From assembly GCF_905171765.1 (NCBI RefSeq), contig NC_053397.1:4978946-5042945 (forward strand): 64,000 bases of DNA, read 5' to 3'. The notes beneath the pieces were generated by a model, which was not told the origin of the DNA, ran no database searches, and saw nothing but the letters and a program-made list of their open reading frames with translations. This DNA comes from Bufo bufo (Eukaryota > Chordata > Amphibia > Anura > Bufonidae). Position numbers and translations under genes: made by a program. Below are positions 10,444 to 23,049 of the stretch, one piece after another. Each line of letters begins with the position of its first letter. Position 1 is the stretch's first letter.

Positions 10444-12035
10444 GCAAATGTATAAAAATGTACAGTAGTATAACTACTATAATACTGCTCCTATGTACAA
10501 GAATATAACTACTATAATACTGCTCCTATGTACAAGAATATAACTACTATAATACTGCTCCTATGTACAAGAATATAACTACTATAATACTGCTCCTATG
10601 TACAAGAATATAACTACTATAATACTGCTCCTATGTACAAGAATATAACTACTATAATACTGCTCCTATGTATAAGAATATAACTACTATAATACTGCCT
10701 CCTATGTACAAGAATATAACTACTATAATACTGCTCCTATGTACAAGAATATAACTACTATAATACTGCTCCTATGTACAAGAATATAACTACTATAATA
10801 CTGCTCCTATGTACAAGTATATAACTACTATAATACTGCTCCTATGTACAGGAATATAACTACTATAATACTGCCTCCTATGTACAAGAATATAACTACT
10901 ATAATACTGCCTCCTATGTACAAGAATATAACTACTATAATACTGCTCCTATGTACAGGAATATAACTACTATAATACTGCTCCTATGTACAAAAATATA
11001 ACTACTATAATACTGCTCCTATGTACAAGAATATAACTACTATAATACTGCTCGTATGTATAAGAATATAACTACTATAATACTGCTCCTATGTACAAGA
11101 ATATAACTACTATAATACTGCTCCTATGTACAGGAATATAACTACTATAATACTGCTCCTATGTACAAAAATATAACTACTATAATACTGCTCCTATGTA
11201 CAAGAATATAACTACTATAATACTGCCTCATATGTACAAGAATATAACTACTATAATACTGCTCCTATGTACAAGAATATAACTACTATAATACTGCTCC
11301 TATATACAAGAATATAACTACTATAATACTGCTCCAATGTACAAGAATATAACTACTATAATACTGCTCCTATGTACAAGAATATAACTACTATAATACT
11401 GCTCCTATGTACAGGAATATAACTACTATAATACTGCTCCTATGTACAAGAATATAACTACTATAATACTGCCTCCTATGTACAAGAATATAACTACTAT
11501 AATACTGCCTCCTATGTACAAGAATATAACTCCTATAATACTGCTCCTATGTACAAGAATATAACTGCTATAATACTGCTCCTATGTACAAGAATATAAG
11601 TACTATAATACTGCTCCTATGTACAAGAATATAACTACTATAATACTGCTCCTATGTACAAGAATATAACTACTATAATACTGCTCCTATGTACAAGAAT
11701 ATAACTACTATAATACTGCTCCTATGTACAAGAATATAACTACTATAATACTGCTCCTATGTACAAGAATATAACTACTATAATACTGCTCTATATGTAC
11801 AGGAATATAACTACTATAATACTGCTCCTATGTACAAGAATATAACTACTATAATACTGCTTCCTATGTACAAGAATATCACTACTATAATACTGCTCCT
11901 ATTTACAAGAATATATCTACTATAATACTGCTCCTATGTACAAAAATATAACTACTATAATACTGCTCCTATGTATAAGAATATAACTACTATAATACTG
12001 CTCCTATGTACAGGGATATAACTGCTATAATGCTG
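10444..12035. repeat. 35-bp minisatellite (frog-type)
   Basis: About 45 copies of a 35-bp unit: tataactactataatactg followed by ctcctatgtacaagaa. Occasional 36-bp variants read gcctcctatg. Copies are highly similar and in one orientation. From memory this motif is common in anuran genomes, which supports the taxonomic assignment. It has no coding capacity. Confidence 0.97.
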
Positions 12036-12614
12036 CCTCCTGTAGACAGTTTCTCCCGGTATATTATACAGTTGTAGCTGCTGTTTGGTCACTTTGGGTT
12101 GTCACGTTGTCAGGCTTTGTGCTTCTGGTTGTTGTCAGCCCTGCGGTATTGGTCTTTGGTCTGTCATGGTGCGGGCTGCGTGTCACCCGTCCAGATGTTG
12201 GCGGTTTTCTCGTAGCTTGGCGGTTCTGAGTGGACACCCCATTAATCAGGCGGCGCTCTGTGATTGGCTGATAAGCTTCACGTCCCGGACAGATTGAGGT
12301 GTTTGGGAAGATAACGCATTATTTCTGCGCTCTGTATCTGGTCACATCTCACCGCCATTATAGGGTTAAACGTATCCGGACGCTGGTTGATTGCCTGCGC
12401 TGGAGCCGAGATTGCATGAAAATTGCTGGAATATTCACGCTCTGGTTTCGGGGCCAGACCGCCAGATCGTTAATAAGGAAGATGTGTATCTCTTAAAGTG
12501 ACACTAACCCCAGAAAAAAAGAATCGGGTCAGAGCGGAGACCTCGACTTCCACAATGACGCGAGCGCTGCAGTGACGGAACGCGGCGAGTTACGTTATCA
12601 GCTGTAGTGTTGTG
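12036..12614. other. Non-array intron 2 sequence
   Basis: Unique sequence after the 35-bp array. Nothing recognisable was found beyond short open frames without similarity to known families. Confidence 0.5.
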
Positions 12615-12855
12615 TCTGCAACTTTCCAATCTGTTCCATTTTGCAATTCATTGACATTTTCAGTTTCTCTGCTTGCTGTAGGTGAAAGCTGTAGATTCCT
12701 TACTTTCCCAGCTGAGGGTTTGTTACAGTTGTATCCAGTGTAAACTGTCATCTGTGAGCCTTTACGCAGCAGCAGAAATCTCTCCTGTTACAATGTATCG
12801 GTCTGGGGTCCCGGGGTTCTCTAGACTGGATACATTGTAACAAACCGCTTCAGAT
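12615..12855 (+). repeat. Dispersed frog repeat (gatacattgtaaca family)
   Basis: A relatively complete copy of a family found many times in this window. Landmarks in order are tctctgcttgctgt, gctgagggtttgttaca, ttgtatccagtgta, tgttacaatgtatcgg and ctggatacattgtaaca. The opposed copies ttacaatgtatc and gatacattgtaa give it a partly palindromic 3' half. The transposition class is not clear to me; it could be a SINE-like or MITE-like element. Other copies or pieces lie near 13060-13153, 30865-31030, 36230-36300, 42520-42815, 43290-43495, 45585-45725, 49030-49150, 50505-50625 and 55655-55760. Confidence 0.75.
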
Positions 12856-13154
12856 GTATCGCATTGTAAACATCCGCTGCAGATGTATCGCGATTTCACA
12901 CTGAACTCTGCTCTTGGTACATGCGGTTTCTGCTGCTGAGCCGTGGACTTCACTTTTTGTGCATTGAAGGGGTTAAATCTGTGGGACCGTGGTGACAATC
13001 CCCAGCTCACGTGATTTTTCCTGCTCTATGCAGTTGGCGGTTTTTAAGCCTCATCCGCACGTATTGCACTGGAAATCTACAGCCAACTTCAGTGTCTGAA
13101 CCCTCTAAGGTCTGTAGCGCCTGTTTAATCTCCATTCATTGACAGCAAGCAGAT
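12856..13154. other. Non-array intron 2 sequence with partial dispersed repeat
   Basis: Includes the gatacattgtaaca-family fragment near 13060-13153 (ccattcattgacagcaagcaga, reverse of the tctgcttgctgtcagtgaatg landmark). It ends at the G tract. Confidence 0.5.
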
Positions 13155-13203
13155 GGGGGGGGGGGGGGGGGGGGGGGGTGACAAGAAAAAAAAAAAAAAA
13201 AAA
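13155..13203. repeat. G24 tract followed by A18 tract
   Basis: An uninterrupted run of 24 G (13155-13178), a short tgacaag spacer and an A run at 13186-13203. A G run this long can form G-quadruplexes and is prone to sequencing error. It sits at the end of a dispersed-repeat fragment. Confidence 0.9.
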
Positions 13204-14699
13204 GCTGTGAAATGAAGTTTTTGCCGCAGTCCTCAGATTGGTGGTGATGAGGGTTCGATCTGTTGTGGTCTCCTGGGCAGGGACGGGTCACGGACGCTCA
13301 TTCCTTTAGTCTCCGCTGCCGCCATCTGACGGTGAAATGAGACGGAATAAACGGACAATGGAGCAGTAATTGGGGGCAAGGAGGCCAAACGATACGGCGC
13401 ACCCCACCTGTGTCCGCAGTCTGCTTTAGCTCATGGCAGCATGAAGGTGCAGATCATGTCCTGATCACTGGCGCCCAGCATGGCGGTGAGGCTGGCGTGA
13501 TGCGTGGGCATGCCCCCCGCTCCTTCTCCTCACGTGACTTGCAGGTGGGCCGCTATATTTAACCAGCAGCTACTAATTTAGGGCCCATAAATAGCGGATG
13601 AGTGCGAGGCGTGCAGCATCCCAGTGACTGCGTCAGCGCCCGAGGACAAGAAAACCTGCTCATTATCCCCCGCGGGCGGAGTGACAGCCATGATGAGCCC
13701 GGAGCAGCTGCCAGCAGAGGGGTCATGTGACTCATCGGGGGCCAATGTGTGGGGAACTACGAGTCCCAGCATGCTGCTCGGCCCTGTTCACACCACCTCG
13801 TATTGTCTGCGTTCACCGTACTCACGTACGCCAGCGCTCTCCAGCCTGTCTCCCCAGTGGCTGCAAAACCCTGACATGCTGGGAGTTGTAGTATCGCTGC
13901 CACAGCATAGTGAAGTCACATGACCGTCGCCTACGATGAATAGAACTGGTAATTTTGCGCAGCTGCGGCAGTCTCCGGAGGTGATTCGTCATGATGGCCA
14001 ACCATTGGTGCGGACCCCTGGTCTTCCCCCTCATGCCTGCCTTTCGGTCAGGGTTGTCCATCTGGTGGCTCGCGGACCGGACACCGCGCTCCAGTTCTTT
14101 GTGTCGTGAGGCTCCCAGTGTCCCAGGACTCATCAGGATAATTAGGGCGAAAACTATAACGAGCTTCCTGAATCCTGCGCAGGGGCCCCGGGGGCCTCAT
14201 CCATGGCTCGGCCCCATGATGCTCTTGACCCAGTCCCACTGCAGTGTGGGGGTTGGGAGGTGACACCCCACGGCCTTTCCCCATTCAGACTGGTTTTGGT
14301 TAAGAGCCGCCAAAAATGCCTTTAAAAATTCTGTAAGGGGAAAAATTAAGTCACAGGGAAGGTCGCGGCGCTGTACACGATGAGGCCGCGGGATCCGCAA
14401 ACAGATTAGCCGGGCTCCTCCTGTCGAGTAGCGCCAATCTGCATGTGGCCGCCGGGCAGCCCTGTGTCAGGCGTCTGCTGCAAGTCCGCAGGAAGATACG
14501 AAATGCGATATAAAGGGTGTTTTGTTTTTGTTTTTTTGTTTTTTTTCCGTAGAACCCAGTATGTGGTGTTCTTTAAGCGTAGTGCACGTCAGTTTTGGCG
14601 CTTTTTCCTACTTCTCTACAGGACTGATAAATGCCAGAAAGCAACGCAGATCGCAAACATAAACGGATAAAAATTGTTTGTAAAAGTGTCTTTTCATGA
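13204..14699. other. Non-array intron 2 sequence with a hAT-like remnant
   Basis: Mostly unique sequence. At 13755-13892 an inverted pair, aactacgagtcccagcatg and catgctgggagttgtagt, resembles the core of the hAT-like element at 8001 and probably marks a decayed relative. A T-rich stretch lies at 14515-14550. No exon was recognised; open frames of 60-103 codons overlap on both strands without known domains. Confidence 0.5.
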
Positions 14700-16812
14700 A
14701 GCTACACATCTTATCGACCTATTTCGCCATTTCGCCGATACATACGGATGCTGAACTTCTTGCTGAAGACTTGGCGTTTCGGTTATCAGCGGTCATTTTA
14801 TCTATTGTTGGTAATGATCAGTCAATGCCGGGGAAACCTGAGGCGGCTCTTCACCGATCTACAGGGCGCCCATGATGTGGGCAGCAGAGCGATCGCCTCC
14901 GGATAACCAGAAGGCTTCCGACTCGGTCGAGTGGAGCTTTACATGGGAAGTACTAAAGAAAATGGGGGCCCCCAGAACTTGCTCCATCTGCAGCTGACGG
15001 CCCGAGTGAGAGTTAATGGGTATCTGTCCAAATCCTTCTCATTGGGAAGGGGTACCGGACAGGGCTGCCCACTTGGTAATGGAACCATTATCTGCGCGGG
15101 TAGCGGGAAGTGCGAGACTACAAGGTTGGGATATTGCTGGCCTCTCTGAGAAAATGTCGCTATATGCAGACGATATGTTAGTTTACTTGGGAGATGCGGG
15201 CCCTTGGCTCTACTTGAGGTGGTCAATGAGTGTGGCTCATAAGGGTTAATTGGGGTAAATCGGTACCATACCTGCCAGATCTATATCCTCCCATTCGGCC
15301 CGTACCCGGGGTGGTTATTCATAGGGATGCCGCCCAGTTCCTTGCCCTCAATGTGGGTCCAGTGGTGAGAGCTTAGCCGGGGAAAATTCACCCTTGTCCC
15401 TCATTGGACGAATAAATATTTTCTAAATGGTTACCCTCCCTAAGTGCCTTTATCTCTATAGGGCGGCCCCCGTGATGCTGCCAAAGTCTCATTTTCAAGC
15501 ACTTGACCCCCTTTCTGTGGAATCGGTCGGTACCTCGCATTGCCAGGGAAACTCTTCGGGCCCCTTATGGGAGGGGGGGGGGGTTTGGCTCTCCCGGACA
15601 CGTATCTATACTATATAGCCACACAATTGGATTTAGGATTAACGCAACCCTGCGGTGGTACTGGAGGCGGCTCTGATAGGATCATACGAGGCCATGATGA
15701 ATTTGGTCTATGGGGCAGGTACCCAGTGAAGGACCTTACTTCTCCTATGGTGGGGCTGATTAACACATGGGTGATGGGGGATCAGACATAGGGTCCGACA
15801 TGGTCACCAGTTTTACCCCTATGGAGAAACCCTAAACTACCAGAATTAGTTTCTCTGCCGGACTTTGAGTTCTGGCCGCAGAGGGGCATTAAATACCTCC
15901 CCCAACCATACGATTGGGGGGGGGGGGTCTTTAATACCTTCTCTGCTCTCCCGGCTGAATACAATAGACCACGCTCATCCCTCTTTAGGGGTCGGCCCTC
16001 TGCGGCTAGAATACGGGGAAGTGGAGAAAGCTGCCAGGCGCGCAGATCATGGTAAACTGGTTTCCTCTTCTTATGGGACACTGATGTCCTATCGATCTTC
16101 GCCTTTCGCTAAATGGAAAGGTGACGTTACGGCCGTAGACTTGCATCAGGAGAGCGATCTGGCCTCATGGAAGTCTTTGTGCGCGGGATCAGCGGATTCA
16201 GGCTAAGTGGGTACACAGAGTATATCTGCCACCACGGATCCATAAACTCATCAGATATCTGCACCAGATGTGGTGGAGGCAGCGGGACATTGAGGCACAG
16301 GGTTTGGGAATGTCCAGTTATGGCCGACTTCTGGGAAGACGTCCACAGATTCTAGTCCTGGCCCCAGAGGTCGGTCTACTGGGCCTGGTCCATGACCTCA
16401 TTCCTACTAGGTATACTAGAAGCCATCACAGGTTATTACTCTTCTACGTTGGGAAGCCCTTCCTTGTCCCACTGGATCCAGCACTACCCGTGTGTACAGG
16501 GGTACAGCGGATAGGTGTGAAAGGATTTGGGGCCAGTTCGGTGTGATAATAGTTTGTAGAAATGACTGGTGTCTGCAGGTCGCTGCCCGGGTGAATGTTG
16601 GACCGCCGCTGATGAAGATCCGCTATGTACTAAGGTTGCGGGATGTTGGTGAAAGGTACTGATCCAGAACAATATGACGAGGCTGCGCAGCGCCATATTC
16701 TTCACTGTCGGTGGAGGGGTTCAAATGTAATGTTTAGGACCTTATTGAGAGGTTTTGGTTTTCTCTTTTTTTTTCTGTAACCTTGAAAAAGAAAACTAAA
16801 GTCTATAAAAAC
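14700..16812 (+). pseudogene. Degenerate Tx1/L1-like LINE: reverse transcriptase to 3' tail
   Basis: 5'-truncated copy of a non-LTR retrotransposon ORF2. Reverse-transcriptase motifs are readable in order across several frames: NQKASDSVEW near 14910, LTARVRVNGYLSKSFSLGRG then GTGQGCPL (about 14990-15075), and the catalytic YADDMLVYLGD near 15162. Further on, ICTRCGGGSGTLRHRVWECP (about 16255-16315) is the C-terminal Cys-Cys-His-Cys motif of L1-type ORF2. The DNA ends in an A-rich tail, ttgaaaaagaaaactaaag, near 16810. Frameshifts and stops break it throughout, so it is dead. Clade assignment within the L1/Tx1 group is by general resemblance. Confidence 0.9.
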
Positions 16813-18373
16813 CACAGGCGAGATGAGCTCGTGTGACGGAGGCAGAGAGGCCTGTGGTGGTGGTCCGATCCTTGCCTGAGGAGCTTGCAGTCGCTGGTGG
16901 AAGGTGAATCCACGGGTCCGGTTTTGTCTGTCGGGTCGTGGAGGGACATTCCAGCCCGTATTAAGCCGCAGAAGGTTTGGCGCGCCCAGCGCTGCCCCTT
17001 GGCGGGCGGTGGAGATAAGGGATTTGCGCCGCTCGCTGCAGATACTCTGCATTTTTGTGTAATCTCGTGCGCACGGAGGCTTGTCATTAGGCTGCAGAAT
17101 CTTCATCCTCCCGCTTGGCAGCAGCCGCCGCCATGTTTTTTTTGTTTTTTTTAAATGTTTTTCTTTTTAAATCTCTTGGCGCTGATGGTTTGTGACCCCG
17201 TCGGTGCAGCAGCAGCCCGCCGCGTTTATAATGCGTGACGAGTGCTTATTACACGGCCATAAAATTGCATTGTTTTCAATCTCGTTAGCGGTGAACGTGC
17301 ACGTTATTTTCTTTTCTTCTGGGTACCTTAATATGAGGAGATGAATGCGAGCCGCCGCCGCCGCACGGATCAGGGTTGGAGGCGTCTGCTGGGAGAGGAG
17401 GTGGGCGGCTGCTGACAGTCATGGCTTTTTTTTATTTATTTTTTTGTCACCTTCTGCAGAGTGTTACTATAAAGAGACAGCGGCGTGTGGCGGGAGCGTG
17501 CCAGCCGCCGCCGCCGGGGGGGAGGGGTAATTAGGCGGCAGATTAGTGGCACCTAGGTTAATACACTCATCATTAGCGCTGACACTTAACAGACTAGAAA
17601 GCCATGAGATTGAGAGCAGCGGCGCTCCCCGGCCACCTCGTCTGTCAGGTGATCTGCCGCTGCGTGATGTAGGTAAAAAAAAAAAAATATCCACAAATGT
17701 GTGTTCACCTTTTTGTGTTAAATTAGTGTTAATGCTCGTGTATTTTATTATTATTATTATTTTGTAGCAATGTGTTTTCTGCAGGAAATATTACCCCCAC
17801 CCCCGACATCACTTCCTGTGAAGATCAATATGAAAAAAAATGTGGTGAAAAAAACTCCATTAATAACGCAGCACGCGCTCACACTTCATATTTCAAGTAG
17901 AGTCAAAAAAGCAATGGAGGTGTACGGGAGGAAAACGCCAGAAAATGGGGTTAAAAAATAAATGTTCCCCACCTCGAATACTGCATTATGTAATAAAATC
18001 CAAAAAACGCTGAAATTAAGAAAAACACCATAAAAATCCTTGCGTTTGTAATAAAAAAAAAAAAAAGCTTCAAACATGGAAGTGAATAGAGCAGAAATCC
18101 GGAAAACCACCCAAAAATGAGAAATAACAGTTACCGCGTCTCATGTGACCGATGACATCAGCAGGGCCGGCTCCGCCCTGAGTGACCCGCGGGCTCACCT
18201 ACACCAGGCCTTGTTTCCATACAGTAGTTTTTACGTGCAGTTCGGCGCGATACTTGCATGGGATCCGCCCGCTCCCCTTGATTTTTCAGGACGACGTACG
18301 CAGATCTGAAACGCAGAAGAAAAAAAAAAAGTGATGTCGACTGTTTTGCTTCGTTTTAATGCTGTTCTCCCCC
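16813..18373. other. Non-array intron 2 sequence
   Basis: About 1.5 kb of unique sequence. It includes a (att)n-like stretch at 17745-17762, A-rich runs at 17674-17687 and 18049-18065, and AT-rich sequence at 17820-18120. Open frames of 60-134 codons overlap in opposite directions and show no family I know. Confidence 0.5.
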
Positions 18374-18376
18374 TTA

Positions 18377-18613
18377 GGCTCGGTCTACACGACCACATGT
18401 GTATTGGGGCACAACTACACTGCAACACTTACGCCACATTTTGTCGCACCAATGTCGCGCGACAATTTTTATAATGATAGTCTATGGTGTCTCAATGCGA
18501 CATGTGACGGTTGCGGAAAAATCCATCTCGAATGCAGTGCGACACCATAGACTATCATTATAAAAATTGTCGCGCGACATTGGTGCGACAAATGTCGTCG
18601 TGTAGCCCTAGCC
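18377..18613. mobile_element. PIF/Harbinger-like MITE with a perfect 50-bp internal hairpin
   Basis: A 237-bp non-coding element flanked by TTA at 18374-18376 and 18614-18616. The ends, ggctcggtctacacgac and gtcgtgtagccctagcc, are imperfect inverted repeats. TTA/TAA target duplications are typical of PIF/Harbinger. Inside, 18442-18491 and 18541-18590 are perfect reverse complements over all 50 bases (tgtcgcaccaatgtcgcgcg at the left edge), separated by 49 nt. An RNA through this intron could therefore form a long stem. Confidence 0.87.
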
Positions 18614-18616
18614 TTA

Positions 18617-19529
18617 ATCCGCGAGAACAAAGAGCCTTGATTCTGGGCATCGCCCGTCAGCCACAGAGCTGACACTTCAGATACCAGGAGGAGTTTTATC
18701 CCATGCGGGGGAGGGGACCTGACAACTGCTCCGTGCACACATGTGGGTGTAGGGCGGGCGGCAGGGTGTACATGGCGGGATCAGGGTAATTAGGTTCAGT
18801 CGCAGCGCGTGAAATATTGATCAGCGTTAATTATTCAGTGCGGGAAGATGGAGAGAAGGGAAACCTCGGAGCAGTAGACCGCGGGACGGACGGAGATCAG
18901 CGGCGCACACAGGAGCGTTAGACCTGTGCGTGTCTCCAGCCTGTGGATGTAAGCAGTGCTTCAGTTTATTTACAGCAAGCAGAGATCTTGAAAGAGGTGA
19001 ACTTTTTACAGAATGAATGAAAAGAGCAATAAAAGAGGACGGCATAAGATGGCGGCGGGGCTGACTGACATGACCGTAAAGAAAAGGACTGCGGAGTCGT
19101 GTGAGGCGGAGGAGCGCTGACAGGAACGTGTAGCGTGGGATGGAGCAGGGACGCGTTGTCGGTTGTCAGGTGGAATCAGCAGCTACAGGAGGACTGGTCA
19201 CACGGAGGGCGCCAGGTGTCGACAGTCAGGAGGAAGATGGAGACGTCCGCTGTCACCAGGGGCCCGAAGAGCAAAGTGAGAATGTGGATGGAGACAGTGC
19301 TGCAGGGAAGAAAGGGTTAATGGGAACATAGGAGACGGGTGTGAGGGGCGTGCAGTGTGGGCGTGGACTGCGACACTTGTGGGGAGCAGGGGTTAAACCT
19401 TCTGTGGAGAAAAGGGGAACAGCCGCACACAGCAGCCAATCAGACGGCTTCTTTCATTTTCAAAAGGGCCTAGAAAAAATGAGAGCTGGAATCTGACTGG
19501 TTGCTATGGGAGACAGATCCTCTCATACC
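18617..19529. other. Non-array intron 2 sequence
   Basis: Unique sequence with a small fragment of the gatacattgtaaca family near 18965-18995 (tacagcaagcagagatcttgaaa, reverse orientation). Nothing else was recognised. Confidence 0.5.
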
Positions 19530-20445
19530 TGTCCTGTATAACCGGCCGTCTCTTATCCCTCTCATATTCCCCCTGTGTAACCGGCCGTCTCTTATCCCTC
19601 TCATATTCCCCCTGTGTAACCGGCTGTCTCTTATCCCTCTCATATTCCCCCTGTGTAACCGGCTGTCTCTTATCCCTCTCATATTCCCCCTGTGTAACCG
19701 GCTGTCTCTTATCCCTCTCATATTCCCCCTGTGTAACCGGCTGTCTCTTATCCCTCTCATACCTGTCCTGTATAACCGGCCGTCTCTTATCCCTCTCATA
19801 TTCCCCCTGTATAACCAGCTGTCTCTTATCCCTCTTATATTCCCCCTGTACAACCAGCCGTCTCTTATCCCTCTCATATTCCCCCTGTACAACCAGCCGT
19901 CTCTTATCCCTCTCATATTCCCCCTGTACAACCAGCCGTCTCTTATCCCTCTCATATTCCCCCTGTACAACCAGCCGTCTCTTATCCCTCTCATACCTGT
20001 CCTGTATAACCGGCCGTCTCTTATCCCTCTCATACCTGTCCTGTATAACCAGCCGTCTCTTATCCCTCTCATACCTGTCCTGTATAACCGGCCGTCTCTT
20101 ATCCCTCTCATACCTGTCCTGTATAACCGGCCGTCTCTTATCCCTCTCATACCTGTCCTGTATAACCGGCCGTCTCTTATCCCTCTCATACCTGTCCTGT
20201 ATAACCAGCCGTCTCTTATCCCTCTCATACCTGTCCTGTATAACCAGCCGTCTCTTATCCCTCTCATACCTGTCCTGTATAACCAGCCGTCTCTTATCCC
20301 TCTCATACCTGTCCTGTATAACCAGCTGTCTCTTATCCCTCTCATATTCGCCCTGTATAACCGGCCGTCTCTTATCCCTCTCATATTCCCCCTGTATAAC
20401 CAGCTGTCTATTACCCCCTTTCATATACCTCTCCTGTTTAACCAG
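19530..20445. repeat. 39-bp minisatellite
   Basis: About 23 copies of a 39-bp unit containing ccgtctcttatccctctcat and either acctgtcctgtataac or attccccctgtgtaac. The two variants run in blocks: attccccc in the first third, acctgtc in the later part. Because 39 is divisible by three and units lack stops, frames of 304-319 codons are open on both strands at once, which marks them as non-genic. Confidence 0.96.
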
Positions 20446-20519
20446 CTGTCTTAACCCTGTCATTATACCTATCCCGTATAACTAGCTGTCTCTTCTGCCA
20501 TGTCTTTCCCGTCTGCCCC
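20446..20519. other. Junction between two adjacent minisatellites
   Basis: A 74-bp transition where degraded 39-bp units give way to the unrelated 44-bp array. It contains no other recognisable sequence. Confidence 0.6.
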
Positions 20520-21303
20520 CTCCCCCGGTAGAAGGATCTGCTCTTGGCCCTGGGTTCTGCCCTCTCCACCGGTAGAAGGATCTGCTCTTGGCCTGGGTTC
20601 TGCCCCCTCCCCGGTAGAAGGATCTGCTCTTGGCCTGGGTTCTGCCCCCTCCACCGGTAGAAGGATCTGCTCTTGGCCCGGGTTCTGCCCCCTCCACCGG
20701 TAGAAGGATCTGCTCTTGGCCCTGGGTTCTGCCCTCTCCACCGGTAGAAGGATCTGCTCTTGGCCTGGGTTCTGCCCCCTCCACCGGTAGAAGGATCTGC
20801 TCTTGGCCCTGGGTTCTGCCCCCTCCACCGGTAGAAGGATCTGCTCTTGGCCCTGGGTTCTGCCCCCTCCACCGGTAGAAGGATCTGCTCTTGGCCCTGG
20901 GTTCTGCCCCCTCCACCGGTAGAAGGATCTGCTCTTGGCCCTGGGTTCTGCCCCCTCCACCGGTAGAAGGATCTGCTCTTGGCCCTGGGTTCTGCCCCCT
21001 CCACCGGTAGAAGGATCTGCTCTTGGCCCGGGTTCTGCCCCCTCCACCGGTAGAAGGATCTGCTCTTGGCCTGGGTTCTTCCCCCTCCCCCGGTAGAAGG
21101 ATCTGCTCTTGGCCCTGAGTTCTGCCCCCTCCACCGGTAGAAGGATCTGCTCTTGGCCCGGGTTCTGCCCCCTCCCCCGGTAGAAGGATCTGCTCTTGGC
21201 CCTGAGTTCTGCCCCCTCCCCCGGTAGAAGGATCTGCTCTTGGCCCGGGTTCTGCCCCCTCCACCGGTAGAAGGATCTGCTCTTGGCCCGGGTTCTGCCC
21301 CCT
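20520..21303. repeat. 44-bp minisatellite
   Basis: About 18 copies of a 43-44-bp unit: ggtagaaggatctgctcttg, then gccctgggttctgcc and ccctccacc. It directly follows the 39-bp array, although the two units are unrelated. Open frames of 188-323 codons arise from the repeat on the - strand in three frames and are not genes. Confidence 0.96.
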
Positions 21304-23049
21304 GCGCAGGGCGTCCGTCTGGTTGGCGTGTTTAGCCGTGTGTCTTGTCTGAACGCGGCTTGAAGTGGCGGCTGCTTTTCTCTCCGCACAGGCGAGCGCG
21401 GCCTTATCTGCAGGTTGTGCGGCAGGGAGGGGGTGCACACGTTTTCCCACTAATCTGCTTCATCCAATGGGGCAGAGGAAAAAAATTTAATTTATTTTCT
21501 AATTATTCCTTGTCTGGCAGAACCGCGTGTCACCGGAGCGTCGCTACTTAAAATATTTATCTGCGCGGTGCGTGCTCTGCCCGTGGCACAGGCGATGGAT
21601 GGACGGGGAGGAGAGCGGCTCCTTGACGGATGGGGCTGCTGGCAGCCTGTTCCTTCCTGCTCTTGGATCCTCGCCCAACTTTCCCAGACTCCTGAATGGC
21701 ACACTCGGCGTTTTCATTCATTTCAATGGAGAACTTGCACACGGCTTCCTCCCTGCCAGGAATGGGGGTCGCCTCACAAGTCTGTCCGCCTCGTGACCCC
21801 CATCATTGCAAGGCAGGTAAACCATTCAGGGGCCCTGAATAGTCGGGGAACTACCTCCACCAGTCTGCGAGTCACTCAGGAGTCTGGGAGAGCTGGGTGA
21901 CCCCCCCCATCCCATGGGAGCTGCGGTGCCCTCCACCTTTCACATTGCGGCAGCCATATTGGGTGTCACCCTGTAGATTAGGAAAGCTGGGTGTCCACCC
22001 CGTATGTCATCAGGGAAAGCTGGGTGACGGTGATGTAATGGTCTTACTGGTTTCACCCGGCTTTTCAGGCAATAATTGACACGTCTGAGCAGAAGGTTCC
22101 GGAGGCGGCCTTGTTGTGGGACTGCGGATTTTGGGGTCTGCTTGTATCTCGTCGCTCTTTAAATTTTTTTATTTTCCACAAAATTCCGATTGCGGGAGCC
22201 TCTGAGATAACGGCACGGTGTAATCTAATATAACTCGGGCCGCAGCGTCCCCGGATAGTGGCGCAATATTCTGTGCAGGAAATGGGGTCTCGGCATAAAG
22301 AGCAGCCCACCGGCGCTCCGCAGCGACTAAACGCAGCTTTGCCTCTCATCCCGACTTAACCGATTTCTAGTTTATTTTATTGGCTTCTTGAGTTCTGGAG
22401 ACGGCGTCTCCTCTGAATATTAATGACCCCCACCCCCCCCCCCCCAATATCCAATCTGCCGAGCGCTAATCTGTCCAACCTGAAGATCCTGGGACAGGAG
22501 TGCGGGATGCAGTGTGGAACGGCGGAAAATTACCTGCTCCTTGTCTGTGTGCACAGATTTCATGTGTAGGAGGGGGATGGGGGGAGAGTGAGCGGCAGGC
22601 GGAGGGGCACAGACCACCTCCACCCCGCAGCCCGGCTCATGTGCGATGTACGGCGCCTGCACAGTCTCCTCATCTGGCGGTGTTAAATGCGTGAAAAACT
22701 AAAATTTTAAGCACCAGCTTTTCTTTTTTTATTTCATTTTTTTTTTTATAAATGTTTCTTTATCCACGTCATTTTGTTCATGCGCAAAAATCCAGCAAAA
22801 AAAAAACGCCATGAGCCAAAATGCCTTGTATTTCAGGTGTTTTGTACTTGACTAACCGCTGGACGCTCGAAACGCACACAACAAAACCGTTGCGTGTGAA
22901 TCCAGCCTGACCCCAGTTTTCCAACCTGTTCTTCCCCAAAACCACAGATCCAGCCAATCCGCTTGCGCTCCGCGACTTTTGTGAAACCGTTTTGACGACT
23001 TCTCGAAACGTAGTGATTGCGGTCTGTGTCCAGGCGCAGGTGGTGCGCC
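21304..23049. other. Non-array intron 2 sequence
   Basis: Unique sequence carrying direct copies of the dispersed ggaaagctgggtg motif near 21885, 21980 and 22013, and a C-rich run at 22430-22446. No exon was recognised. Open frames of 60-145 codons have no known domain. Confidence 0.5.

Noticed and set aside
19470..20463. Simultaneous 304-319-codon frames on both strands
   Set aside because: Product of the 39-bp repeat without stop codons; no protein family.
20438..21450. Overlapping 188-323-codon - strand frames resembling a proline/glycine repeat protein
   Set aside because: The 44-bp unit is read in three frames in turn; pure repeat.
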